From: Plantago ovata
Lineage: Eukaryota; Streptophyta; Magnoliopsida; Lamiales; Plantaginaceae
Length of the DNA: 64,000 bases
Direction of reading: 5' to 3'
NCBI GenBank assembly: GCA_028274465.1
Contig: CM051457.1
Location: 74,994,496-75,058,495 of the forward strand
The notes under the pieces are model-generated. The model searched no databases. It saw nothing but the letters and a program-made list of their open reading frames with translations, and was not told the origin of the DNA. The position numbers and the translations under genes are program-made. Of the stretch, positions 1 through 10,266 are shown piece after piece (the first letter of the stretch is position 1; each line of letters opens with the position of its first letter).

Positions 1-318
1 TTTGGATTTCTTCCCCTTTTCGGACTCGGTTTCTGACTTCTAGTGGCCTTCTAACCTCCAGATTCGACCCCTAAACTCCAAATCCTATCTGGAAACCTTC
101 AGATACTCCAAATAGGCTTATGGAACACCAATTCCTTGTTAACTTCAATATAATTGCCCGGAAATCTTCGAATTTCAACCAAAACCTGTAAAATAAAATC
201 TAAAGGGAAACGTGACACTATTCTAATAAAATGCACTAAAATATAGCTAAATTAACATAGAGGATAGCTAAAATAGGTGAAAAAGACTCGAATGAAAGTG
301 TAAAATACACATTCATCA
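1..318 (-). repeat. 3' LTR (family A) of element A1, cut by window start
   Basis: Reading the minus strand, this begins TGATGAATGTGTATTTTACA and matches the first part of the family-A LTRs at 12571-13855, 22925-24203 and 56654-57912. It is directly preceded on the minus strand by the PPT, so it is the 3' LTR of the minus-strand element. The rest of the LTR lies outside the window, so its length and TSD cannot be read. Confidence 0.9.
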
Positions 319-332
319 AACTCCCCAAACCG
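319..332 (-). other. Polypurine tract of element A1
   Basis: On the minus strand the sequence is CGGTTTGGGGAGTT immediately before the LTR start TGATGAATG. The same purine block precedes the LTR in elements B, C and D. In A2 it is changed to GGAGAG. It is the expected plus-strand primer for reverse transcription. Confidence 0.8.
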
Positions 333-1859
333 AACCTTTGCTTGACCTCAAGCAACTAAGCTAGACGCTAATGCAAAAAACATGCAAGACACAAAATGGA
401 GTCTCATGCCAAATAAAATGAACTAATCTACTGAATCTATCAAATAACATATGAACAAAAACCATATGAATCAAAGCATGAATATAGGTTGAAGAATACC
501 TCGATTGACTTATACACATCCACATAAGCACTTATGTCAAGACAAGATAGTCTCTCGTAACATTCTCTACCTGGACCTAGTCAGTGAAGACGTAATGAAG
601 CATGCTAAGATACGAATGGTTGCCCCGTGCCTATGAAACTGAGGACTTACTGCTGTTCCACCATGTTAAGACTTTTCCTCAAAAGAGGTCGAACCAGTAC
701 TGGCTCTCATCAAACGAAGGAGGGTTCCCTATAAAAGATAACACTCCCCTATTCTACCCATCTCTCAAGTAAAGTCTTAAGCTATTCACCACTTCCTGAA
801 TGGCAGGACGAGGGTGGTCTAGAACAGATGACACTCAAGACAAAAAAGAAAAAAAATAGAAAATTACAACACGATTACGAACATTACAAAAAATGGAAAA
901 TAAGACTGAACACTTTGCTAAACTGCTATTTGGCTTCCTTTTTTGGACCCTTCTTTGCTTTTTTGGGGTCTTTTCTTTTCTTTTTCTTTTTTCTTTCCAG
1001 ATTCTTTTTCTCTTTTTTTTCTGGAATTTTTTCTTTCTTTTTTTTCGATTTTTCTAGCCAGCAGTAGCATAACAAAAAGAGAAACAAAATGACTCACACG
1101 ACTTCCCCAAACCTATTCGAAAGAATAGGTTGGAGCACAAAATTCACAGAAAAGGAAAAATAAACTCACGATACGAAAATGAAAAACAGAAACAACTCTA
1201 TGATGGTGTAACCCCCTCCCCAAACCTATTCGGAAGAATAGGTTATAAACAAAGGATCACACAACCTCACACTACCTCCTTCCTAGGCATTTATCAATCT
1301 CAAAGCATGGTGAAGACTTGTTGCCTCTTAGGTACATAATTACTCGGGAAAACAACCATAAGGCCCTAACATGCATCATCCTATTATAAAGGCCTTCGTG
1401 AACCGCAGTAGAGAAAACACCACTAAGTGATGTCGAGACTACCAAGCTCAACTAAGTGCAATACATAAATGTGACAAGCCAAGCGAGAAAAACCTCAAAC
1501 AAATTCATAGAGATGAAGCATACGATTAATGGCATAGTTGGTTGATCTACCCAATAAAAAAGTTCAAAAAATTCGGCAATAAACTCCATATAAAACATGC
1601 AAGACTATCCTAGGATGACTGTAGTGAAATGCAACCTAAAAAATCTAAGAAAGCAGTAAACGTGCAAATGCAAATGCAAACAAAGAACAAGATACTAATC
1701 AACACAAAGCCAAACAATACTTAACATCACGGTTCACATCCCATCCCCCTTACGATTCTTAAGCTAGCCCCTAGCAAAAGAGAATGAGTAATAAGAAGTG
1801 ATACTAGATGTTACCGAACGGTTTGGCCTCGGTTGGCTGAGAGTGGACATGCGAAAGGA
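333..1859 (-). other. 3' untranslated region of element A1
   Basis: There is no credible coding sequence. On the minus strand it holds, in order from the ORF2 stop: conserved UTR, two 22-bp palindromes of the CCTATTC/GAATAGG type (1223-1244 and 1110-1131), each followed by a PPT-like GGTTTGGGGA run, and a roughly 120-nt purine tract (about 940-1065, seen as T/C on the plus strand). The same order recurs in A2, B, C, D and the visible part of E. Apparent ORFs here, rich in Phe or Lys, are low-complexity artefacts. Confidence 0.75.
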
Positions 1860-2946
1860 CTAATCATCGGGATGGTAGTACCCATAAAAGTCACTCCACA
1901 TGTCATTCATGAGCTCATTGGACTGACGTAGAGCCTCCTGCTGTTGCTGGATGAGCTGTTGCTGCTCCCACATGTGCAGCCTATCCTCTCGGCGATGCTC
2001 CTCGAATATCTCCCAATCGCGGTTGTGCTGGACAATGTGCCTGTCGCATGGCCGCGTTGTTGGCATCAATTCTGTCGAAGCGGCTGTCGAGGTAGGTACG
2101 GAATTCAGAGAAGTCAAATCCTCTAGACCCCTGTGGTGCTCTAGGTGGTGCATGTGGCGCTCTATGGACAAACGGGATATCTGGGATAGGGGCTTCGCCA
2201 ACATCGGCCTCCATAGCATCCTCATGATCGGAATCATTTGGCTGGAATGGCGCTCCTACATCAGCAGCGGCAGCTGTGGGGTTCTTCAACTAATACCTGT
2301 TGAGCTGCACCTCAATGGTCGAGGGTGAAAGGGCAGCGACCTCGCAATCCCCCTCCTCAATATCATCGACCCCATGATATTTGCAGTACGCTGTGATGAA
2401 GCTTGGGAAGATGAAAGGCTTCCTCTTCTTTCCCAGTGGCGCTCGTACTCCTCATACATAATGCGCCCTATGTCGATCTGATGTCCGTCTATGAGGCAGT
2501 AGAGGAGCTCGGCATAGTAGGGCTGAATCCATGTGTCATTCTTCCTAGGGATCAAGTCGGAGATGCAAAATTTCATCATCACCTTAGCTTCAATGCTAAG
2601 GTCGCTATAACTGATCCGTCCAGGTTCTCCCCCGATTTCTGGATATCGGTACTCCCTGTTGCAGATCACATCTGTGATGTGTCTCCCTATCCCCCTAGAG
2701 GCCCTCGAATATAGGTAGGCGTGGTCGCTCCCTGTGAATTCTTGTAGCCCAAAATGGATGAATGAAGAGATGTACTCTGGTGTCCACGGTATAATCAGGC
2801 CTCGGACTAGCACCCCATTCTTCTCCTCGAGATCCGTGTATCCTGTGTAGAACTCCTGGAGGAGGCTCTCGTCGTAACCTTTGAACCTGTTGGAACTGTA
2901 TCATGCCCAATTCCTTTGTGACCCCAATCGTGATAACGTCCTATAT
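1860..2946 (-). pseudogene. Element A1 ORF2, C-terminal part (Athila ORF1/plant-transposon-like protein)
   Basis: The minus strand encodes, in two frames, a protein with the motifs EKNGVLVRG and GIGRHITDVICN, an IQPYYAELLY...IDIGRIMYEEYERHW block and a Gln-rich coiled tail (EQQQLIQQQQEALRQ) ending FYGYYHPDD. The layout (VRG motif, then a hydrophobic helix and an 'IDIG' helix) resembles the Athila ORF1 / putative plant transposon protein families; this is by eye and no profile was run. At least one frameshift near 2290-2330 and another near 2750-2900 break it. The N-terminal part lies at 8934-9144, separated by insertion of element B. Its function is unknown. By position it is the ORF downstream of gag-protease, where autonomous Athila elements keep a third ORF. 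Confidence 0.7.
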
Positions 2947-4372
2947 TGATGATGCGTTTTTTCACCAATTAAATTTGTTTGTAGCCAAAGAACACTTATT
3001 CACTACACAAAAGATTTAGTGCCGCGGTAAGATGTTCTCGAGTGTCGTTCTCTTGGGACCTAACGTAGCTTTGTTTAGTGCGTAACAATTGTAATCAACC
3101 AACAAGCAAGTTTGTTTGATTAAACCAAGCACTCATGCAAATCAGAAACTATCAAGAGGAAGATAAAATCAAATAGAGAAAGATGTTGGTGGTAGCTTAG
3201 TGGACATGACAAACCATGGGTTACAACTTGCTATCATGCTATGAACATTTAAACATACAATAGAGAAGTATTAATTGACCACAAAGTTGTCACATGCTTT
3301 GCATTCGAAAATACGGAATTGGCTACTCCCAATTGTATGGATGATCTAGAAGTATTAAGCGACCATAAGGGTTGTCACTACCTTGTATTCGAAGATTTGT
3401 AATTGGCTACTTTAGATCTTACGCAATGGTTCAAAGCACAACAAGCATAATCATAACCCTAGCTATCATGTCCACAATCTACCACCAACAATCGTGAATT
3501 AGCTACTCATAACGGATCTTGAAACAAACAACATCATATATGAATAACAATAACAAACATTCATAATCAGAATCAAAATAAGGAGAATTAATACAAGTTA
3601 CCACCGATTGTCACGAGACGGTGGAATGCCCAAATCTCACGGATCAAGATACAATGAAGATGAAATTGGATGTAATCACGTCTTTCTTGATGATAATCAA
3701 GCCTCTAGATAATGGGTCTGAGCTATGGAGCTTCAAACAGCTCTCCCAAGCAATTACAAAGTGAAAAGAATGAGAAAAAGTAACTGAAGAGGCCAAGCGG
3801 TCCGCTTGAAATTGCAGAATCTGTCCCAGGACCCAAGCAGCCCGCTTGGAACAGTCAAGCGGCCCGCTTGACTGCCCCACTTCGTCTTCAACTCGCTCTC
3901 CAGGGCTCATACGATGTCGGATCAGGGCATGCAATATATCGTTGGATAGCTCTTTGAGTGAGCTACGCGTGGAAGTTATTTTTAGGTCAATACACTTCTG
4001 TATGAGAAAGTTATGGCCGAAATGGTTAGGCTGCATCAATCTTGCACACTCGAACGACTCCAAAACTTCCACCCGAACATTTGAATTTGCTTCCAAGGTA
4101 AGGCTAGGCTCTCCAAAGTGTGATTCTTGGCTTAAGTCAAACTAAGGGCACTCACAAATATCCACGGAGATCAAGGAACTTCAACGGGGTCATTTTTCAT
4201 CCAAAATGCTTCGTTTTTAGCTCCAAAAACACCGTTTCGTACCTAAGTGCCTGAAAATGCAAAAAACACAAAACGTGACACTATTCTACAAAACTAACCA
4301 AAAAACTAAGCTAAACGATAGCAAAAGAAGGCAAAAAAAGTCAAGATGAACGCGTCAAAAAAATGTTCATCA
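2947..4372 (-). repeat. 3' LTR of element B
   Basis: 1426 bp. It is bounded by TGATGAACATTTTTTTGACG at its 5' (high-coordinate) end and AAAAAACGCATCATCA at its 3' end on the minus strand. It lacks a 57-bp segment that the 5' LTR has, including one CAAGCG...CGCTTG dyad. Remaining dyads are at about 3793-3875. Confidence 0.9.
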
Positions 4373-6453
4373 AATTCCCCAAACCAAACCTTTGCTTGTC
4401 CTCAAGCAACAAACTATCTTAAATGCAACACAAAAGGAGTATCATGCCAAGTAAAGTGAACTAATCTATTGAATCTACCAAATGCTTATGAACAAGACCA
4501 TATGAGCATGACATGCAAGTAGGTTGAAGAATGACTCGATTATGAATATACACATTCTCATGTGCACGTGGTTAAACAAAGGAGTCTCTTGTAACATCTT
4601 CTACCTGGACCTGGTCAGTGACGACACAAAGATGCATATTATCATACTACAATTGCCCCGTGCCTATGAAACCGAGGACTTACTTCTGTTCACCAAGCGA
4701 GACTTTTCCTCAAGAGAGGGCGAACCAATACTGGCTCTCATCAAACGAAGGAGGGTTCCCTTAGAAAGATAACACTCCCCTATCTACCCAGACTCTAAAA
4801 ACGAGCCTCTTTCAACCACTTCTTGAATAGCAAGACGAGGGTGGTCAAGAACAGGCCTTGGACAAAGGCGACACGAAACGAAAGATAGAATTTACAACTC
4901 GACACTTTACTAGATTGCTTTTGGCTTGCAACGACCCTTCTTTTGCTTTTGGGTCTTATTCTTTATTTTCTTTCTTCTCTTTTTTTTTCTTTTCTCTTTT
5001 TTTTTTTTCTTCTTTTCTTTTTCTCCCTTTTTTTTTTCTTTTCTTTTATATAGGGGCAAGCAGCAGTGCTAAGTGTCAAAAACACCTCCCCAAACCTATT
5101 CGAAAGAATAGGTTTGAGCACAAAGACGAAAGAGAAAAAGGAAAGACTCTTTACAAAGACACCTCCCCAAACCTATTCGAAAGAATAGGTTGGGACACAA
5201 AACAAAAAGAAAAAGAAAAAGGAAACTTTACAACGACTCAAAGACGATAGACAAGATCAACGAAGCAACCCCCTCCCCAAACTTATTCGATAGAATAGGT
5301 TTAATACAAGGAATCGCACACCTCACACTACCTTCTTCCTAGGCATTTGGCAATCTCTAATCGAGGTGAAGAACTTGTCGCCTCTTACGTACATAATTAC
5401 ACGGGTTACAACCATAGACTCTAACATGCATCATTTCATAAGGCCACCGTGAACCGCAACAGAAGAAGCACCATTCAAGGTGATGTCGAGACTACTAAGC
5501 TTAACTAGTGCATATGCGAATGTGACAAACCAAGCGACACAAGGCTCAAACTAATTGCAAAGTGATGCAACATATGATCAATGGTCATAGACACTTAGTC
5601 TACTCAATAAAAAAGGTTCAAAAGACTTGGCAATAAACTCCACACACAACAACGTGCAACAACTAATCTAGGGATGATATGCATGCAAAAATTTGAAAAA
5701 CACGACAAATCACATGAACTTGAGTAAAATCAGGCATGTACGAACCACACAAGCATATAGTACTGAAAATCCAATACCCCCTCCCCAAACCTAAACTTTT
5801 GCTCGTCCTCGAGCAAAGAAAAGTTGAAAGAAAAGGAAAAAATGGATTGAAAGTACACTTCCCTGAGATAAAGGTTTGTGTCCAATCTCCTATATATGAG
5901 TAGTACCGGAAAGGACTCAAGAAACAAGTGAGAATGGGTGCGCAAAGGTGAGAAGAATGGAAAAACGAGGAAAATCTGGGTACAGGGTCCAAGCGGACCG
6001 CTTGGCTCCCGCCAAGCGGTTCGCTTGGCCAAGCGGAGCGCCTGGGAGGTTCCAGGCGCTCCGCTTGAATTTCCAGGAAGTTGCAAAACTTCCTGGAATT
6101 TCAAGCGGACCGCTTGGCCCTTCCAAGCGCTTCGCTTGGCCCTGTTTCCAGATTTTCGATGTTTTTTCCTATCTTAAACACCTAAGGCACCAAGACAAAA
6201 CTAGACTAAACTAATCACGACAAAAGGCACACGGGCCACAACTACGAAAGCAATAAAAAAAAGAAAAATAAAAACTAAACTACATGCAAAGAAATACCAC
6301 AAGGTTATCCATTATCAAATGGAAACAAATCTCGTGCATCCGTTCCATTACTCCTTGCATCTTGGGAACCATCCTTGGCTCCTCTCCTTTGCTGCTCGAG
6401 CAAATCCATGATCCCCTAAAAACTAAAATTAACAAAATCAGTAAAATCAAAAT
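4373..6453 (-). other. 3' untranslated region of element B with PPT
   Basis: The PPT (minus-strand GGTTTGGGGAATT) is at 4373-4385 next to the 3' LTR. Further inside lie a purine tract (about 4935-5050), three CCTATTC-type palindromes (5093-5114, 5170-5191, 5280-5301) with PPT-like tails, and a second long PPT-like block on the minus strand (GAGGACGAGC...GGTTTGGGGAGGGGG, about 5776-5815). At 5985-6145 there is an array of CAAGCGNNNCGCTTG dyads around a larger inverted repeat centred near 6085. No further gene is visible. Confidence 0.75.
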
Positions 6454-7212
6454 CTAAAAATAACTAAGGAAATCGGATGGAAAATAAAAAGAGAAAAAAA
6501 GATCAAAACTCCCTTGAAACTCGTCGGTGGGGGCATGGACCATAACATAAGAGTCAAGATCAGGAATGTCTAGAACAATAGAGTCTAAGTACGCCGGTTC
6601 AGAGGTACCAATATCCTCAAAGACTAGCTCCTCAACCTCAATACAACTCGGAACAAGGATTTCTGACTCGGGGGAAGTAATTGACTCGATCGTCACCTCC
6701 TCCATGACTTCTTCCTCACCAACGATAAGAACATCCTCGACGATAGGTGTCTCAACATGCTCACTCACAACATTCACTGAGATGTCATTCAATTGCCTTT
6801 GTACTTCTTCTTCACCCCATAAGAAAGGATAGTGAAGCTTAACCTCATTCATGGTCAAAACATGCAGGGGGTCTTCACCAATTTCTCGAAGAGCGCTGAA
6901 AATTTGATCAACAAACTCATCGCAAGCAAGCTTGAAAGCACTCGGTGTCATATCAAGGATATCTCTCCCAGTTCTTTTTTCCAAAGTCATTTGATGCCCG
7001 GATCTCAAACTGCAGTAGAAATACCACAACAATTCCCCGAGCTCCATCTGGTGTTTGGAGTTCCTCCTCGAGTGTAGGTATTCAAATCTACGCCAAGCAA
7101 GATGAAAACCTTCATTCGGAAACTGACGGAATGAGGTGATAACACTTCTATCCATACAAGCATCAGCAACATGCCCATTCTCCCCACAAACTTCGCAATA
7201 CAAGTCATTCAT
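6454..7212 (-). CDS. Short gag-like ORF of element B with N-terminal zinc knuckle
   Basis: A 252-residue ORF with no frameshift. It opens with a CCHC knuckle, CEVCGENGHVADAC (C-X2-C-X4-H-X4-C, residues 8-21). A segment follows (AWRRFEYLH...ELLWYFYCSL, then a DMTPSAFKLACDEFVD helix, about residues 38-100) that aligns by pattern with the C-terminal half of Athila Gag: 'W..F..L..', 'ELI.FFY.GL', and a helix like 'TPEEA'. The last 120 residues are very acidic (many E, D, V, I) and end in a hydrophobic tail. In usual Gag proteins the knuckle follows the capsid-like domain; here it precedes it, so the order is permuted. It probably provides RNA binding or packaging for a non-autonomous element; that role is inferred. 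The start at 7212 is the first ATG after the primer site. Confidence 0.7.
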   Translation of the reverse strand: MNDLYCEVCGENGHVADACMDRSVITSFRQFPNEGFHLAWRRFEYLHSRRNSKHQMELGELLWYFYCSLRSGHQMTLEKRTGRDILDMTPSAFKLACDEFVDQIFSALREIGEDPLHVLTMNEVKLHYPFLWGEEEVQRQLNDISVNVVSEHVETPIVEDVLIVGEEEVMEEVTIESITSPESEILVPSCIEVEELVFEDIGTSEPAYLDSIVLDIPDLDSYVMVHAPTDEFQGSFDLFFSFYFPSDFLSYF

Positions 7213-7429
7213 GCATACCTACACACACAAAGACAAGCAAAGAAGAGTAGTTCCGCAACAAAAACAAAAACTAAACTATCATATATACAAAACTCAACCA
7301 AGAGCACAAGCACACAAAGTACCAAGTTCTGAATAGAGAAGTTTGCTGAAAAGATAGGGGGAAAGAAATGAGGTAAGAAAGTGAAGTTGCTAAGAAACAA
7401 AACTTTAACACTAAACCAAAGGAGTTAAG

Positions 7430-7447
7430 TACCCGGCAGCGGCGCCA
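7430..7447 (-). other. Primer binding site of element B (tRNA-Asp type)
   Basis: The minus strand reads TGGCGCCGCTGCCGGGTA three bases after the 5' LTR. Compared with the 3' end of plant tRNA-Asp (GTC), it has two mismatches. Athila-group elements characteristically use this primer. Confidence 0.88.
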
Positions 7448-7450
7448 AAT

Positions 7451-8933
7451 TGATGATGCGTTTTTTCACCAATTAAATTTGTTTATAGCCAAAGAACACT
7501 TATTCACTACACAAAAGATTTAGTGCAGCGGTAAGATGTTCCCGAGTGTCGTTCTCTTGGGACCTAACGTAGCTTTGTTTAGTGCGTAACAATTGTAATC
7601 AACCAACAAGCAAGTTTGTGTGATTAAACCAAGCACTCATGCAAATCAGAAACTATCAAGAGGAAGATAAAATCAAATAGAGAAAGATGTTGGTGGTAGC
7701 TTAGTGGACATGACAAACCATGGGTTACAACATGCTATCATGCTATGAACATTTAAACATACAATAGAGAAGTATTAATTGACCCCAGAGTTGTCACATG
7801 CTTTGCATTCGAAAATACGGAATTGGCTACTCCCAATTGTATGGATGATCTTGAAGTATTAAGCGACCATAAGGGTTGTCACTACCTTGTATTCGAAGAT
7901 TTGTAATTGGCTACTTTAGATCTTACGCAATGGTTCAAAGCACAACAAGCATAATCATAACCCTAGCTATCATGTCCACATTCTACCACCAACAATCGTG
8001 AATTAGCTACTCATAACGGATCTTGAAACAAACAACATCATATATGAATAACAATAACAAACATTCATAATCAGAATCAAAATAAGGAGAATTGATACAA
8101 GTTACCACCGATTGTCACGAGACGGTGGAATGCCCAAATCTCACGGATCAAGATACAATGAAGATGAAATTGGATGTAATCACGTCTTTCTTGATGATAA
8201 TCAAGCCTCTAGATAATGGGTCTGAGCTATGGAGCTTCAAAGAGCTCTCCCAAGCAATTACAAAGTGAAAAGAATGAGAAAAAGTAACTGAAAATCGAGT
8301 TTTAATGCCAAAATCGCGATCTGGATCTGAGTCCAAGCGCCCCGCTTGAAGAGGCCAAGCGGTCCGCTTGAAATTGCAGAATCTGTCCCAGGACCCAAGC
8401 GGCCCGCTTGGAACAGTCAAGCGGCCCGCTTGACTGCCCCACTTCGTCTTCAACTCGCTCTCCAGGGCTCATACGATGTCGGATCAGGGCGTGCAATATA
8501 TCGTTGGATAGCTCTTTGAGTTAGCTACGCGTGGAAGTTATTTTGAGGTCAATACACTTCTGTATGAGAAAGTTATGGCCGAAATGTTTAGGCTGCATCA
8601 ATCTTGCACGCTCGAACGACTCCAAAACTTCCACCCGAACATTTGAATTTGCTTCCAAGGTAAGGCTTGGCTCTCCAAAGTGTGATTCTTGGCTTAACTC
8701 GAACTAAGGGCACTCACAAATATCCACGGAGATCAAGGAACTTCAACGGGGTCATTTTTCATCCAAAATGCTTCGTTTTTAGCTCCAAAAACACCGTTTC
8801 GTACCTAAGTGCCTGAAAATGCAAAAAACACAAAACGTGACACTATTCTACAAAACTAACCAAAAAACTAAGCTAAAAGATAGCAAAAGAAGGCAAAAAA
8901 GTCAAGATGAACGCGTCAAAAAAACGTTCATCA
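7451..8933 (-). repeat. 5' LTR of element B
   Basis: 1483 bp. Same boundaries as the 3' LTR plus the 57-bp extra segment near 8295-8350. Dyads CAAGCGGTCCGCTTG (8356-8370) and CAAGCGGCCCGCTTG-type (8396-8410, 8418-8432) lie inside it. Confidence 0.9.
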
Positions 8934-9144
8934 TATATCCCGCTCTATCTACTGCGGACTCGGGAATGTCAATCCTCCTACCTGGGATGATCGACCTTCC
9001 TCCGTCGGCCATCTCCACTTCTAGCCTTTGACGCACCTCTATCGCAGCTACAGACAACTCAAACATATGGTGAGATGGTTGGGAGCTTGATGCTACTCCC
9101 TTCCCCTTTTTGCTAGAGCCGGCTCTCCTTGATCTCGGTGCCAT
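8934..9144 (-). pseudogene. Element A1 ORF2, N-terminal part
   Basis: The minus strand starts MAPRSRRAGSSKKGKG, a basic Ser-rich N terminus, then MFELSVAAIEVRQRLE and a conserved GRRIDIPESAVD stretch. The reading frame runs into element B at the TATAT duplication. The downstream half continues at 2946 and lower coordinates. The same N terminus is present in A2 at 28401. The start codon (CAT on the plus strand at 9142-9144) is the first Met in a context shared with A2. Confidence 0.72.
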
Positions 9145-10266
9145 GATTCCTACAAACAGCAATTAGTATCTTGTACGATGCAAAACAGACCTATGCATAT
9201 GAAAATATACGAGCAAACAAACGAGCAATATTTTCAAAAACCCAACTCCTCAAAAACCAAAGCCTAGTCTAGCTAATTCATTACGCAACATATCAATGTA
9301 ACTACTACAATAACATATCACATTATGCTCTTGCTAAACAACAAATGCCTTGAATCACAAGGTTCAATCCATACCATAAAAATCAAAAATCTAGCATAAA
9401 TCCTCAATTCCATCAATCATGCATTCTACCAATACATCCATCATTATCATATCAACAAACACATGTTTAAGCATGGAATGAAAGTAAGATAGACATTTCC
9501 CTAACAAGACATATATCATCCAATTAGCAAAAATCTCAAATCATCAAACCAAGCCTAATTGAACATGTAATTGATAATGAATAACGAATCTAATCACATA
9601 TAACATCAACCCATACATCATACAAGCTTAATTGAAGCATAAATCAAAAAATCCCCAAATTTAAAAAATTAGGGTTCATGTGATAATACCTCAAATCTGG
9701 AAATTGAATGAGCTAGGAAGAAATTTGTTCGGATAGAAAGATAGAGCACGTAACGGGCTTCTATTGAAGCTAAAGAACACACAAAATGATGGAAAGATGA
9801 AGAAGTTATGGAGGTTTGAAGTTATTTTGAATATGGAGTAAATTTTGAAGTTAAGAAGATGAAAATGGGAGATTGGGGAAGAAATCCCCGATTTTTCTCT
9901 CTGGTGGCCGTGGGGCGGTTCGCCCCACCTCTGGGGCGAACCGCCCCGCACGACTGGAGCGCGCGCGCGCGCTCTGGACGTGGGGCGATTCGCCCCCCAC
10001 TCCTGAGGTGGGAGACGAATGTTTTTGAAATAAAAATGCGGTTTTTAGTCCCCGAAAAATCATTTTCCTCAAAAAATCACTCGAAAAGTCGCACTCGAAC
10101 ACAACATAAGCACATATGACACAGAAACGAACAAATTCACATATGAAAGGCAAATTGTTCAAGTATGAATGCATGCAATAAAGCGGTAAAGAATGCGATA
10201 AAAACCCCGGGTTGCCTCCCGGATAGCGCCATTGTTTAAAGTCTCTGACTCGACTCCTGTCTTCGC
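9145..10266 (-). other. Linker between gag-protease and ORF2 of element A1
   Basis: Noncoding and AT-rich from 9145 to 9880. It is followed by three 15-bp dyads: GGGGCGGTTCGCCCC (9912-9926), GGGGCGAACCGCCCC (9933-9947) and GGGGCGATTCGCCCC (9982-9996). An alternating GCGCGCGC run with GAGCGC/GCGCTC ends lies between them. A conserved stem-loop (CCGGG AGGCAA CCCGG on the minus strand) is at about 10205-10233, just after the protease stop. Confidence 0.7.

Larger units (their letters stand above)
2947..8933 (-). mobile_element. Complete non-autonomous LTR retrotransposon B (TSD TATAT)
   Basis: Two near-identical LTRs (2947-4372 and 7451-8933) start TGATGAAC and end CATCATCA on the minus strand. 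They flank a 3078-bp interior with a tRNA-Asp-type primer site and a PPT. The 5-bp target duplication TATAT is at 2942-2946 and 8934-8938. The undisrupted homologous site in element A2 (around 28577) confirms the insertion point. The only ORF is a short gag-like gene; there is no protease, reverse transcriptase or integrase, so the element must be mobilised in trans. The LTRs differ mainly by one 57-bp indel, suggesting fairly recent insertion into A1. Confidence 0.93.

Noticed and set aside
828-1067. ORF rich in Phe (also at 4858-5250, 30393-30737, 39685-40033, 54357-54678)
   Set aside because: These are readings of the purine/pyrimidine tract of the retrotransposon 3' UTRs. Low complexity, present on both strands, no family resemblance.
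9859-10174. GCGCGCGC plus dyads as a CpG island or host promoter
   Set aside because: The same block recurs at the same place in A2 (28075-28165) and partly in C, so it is part of the element.
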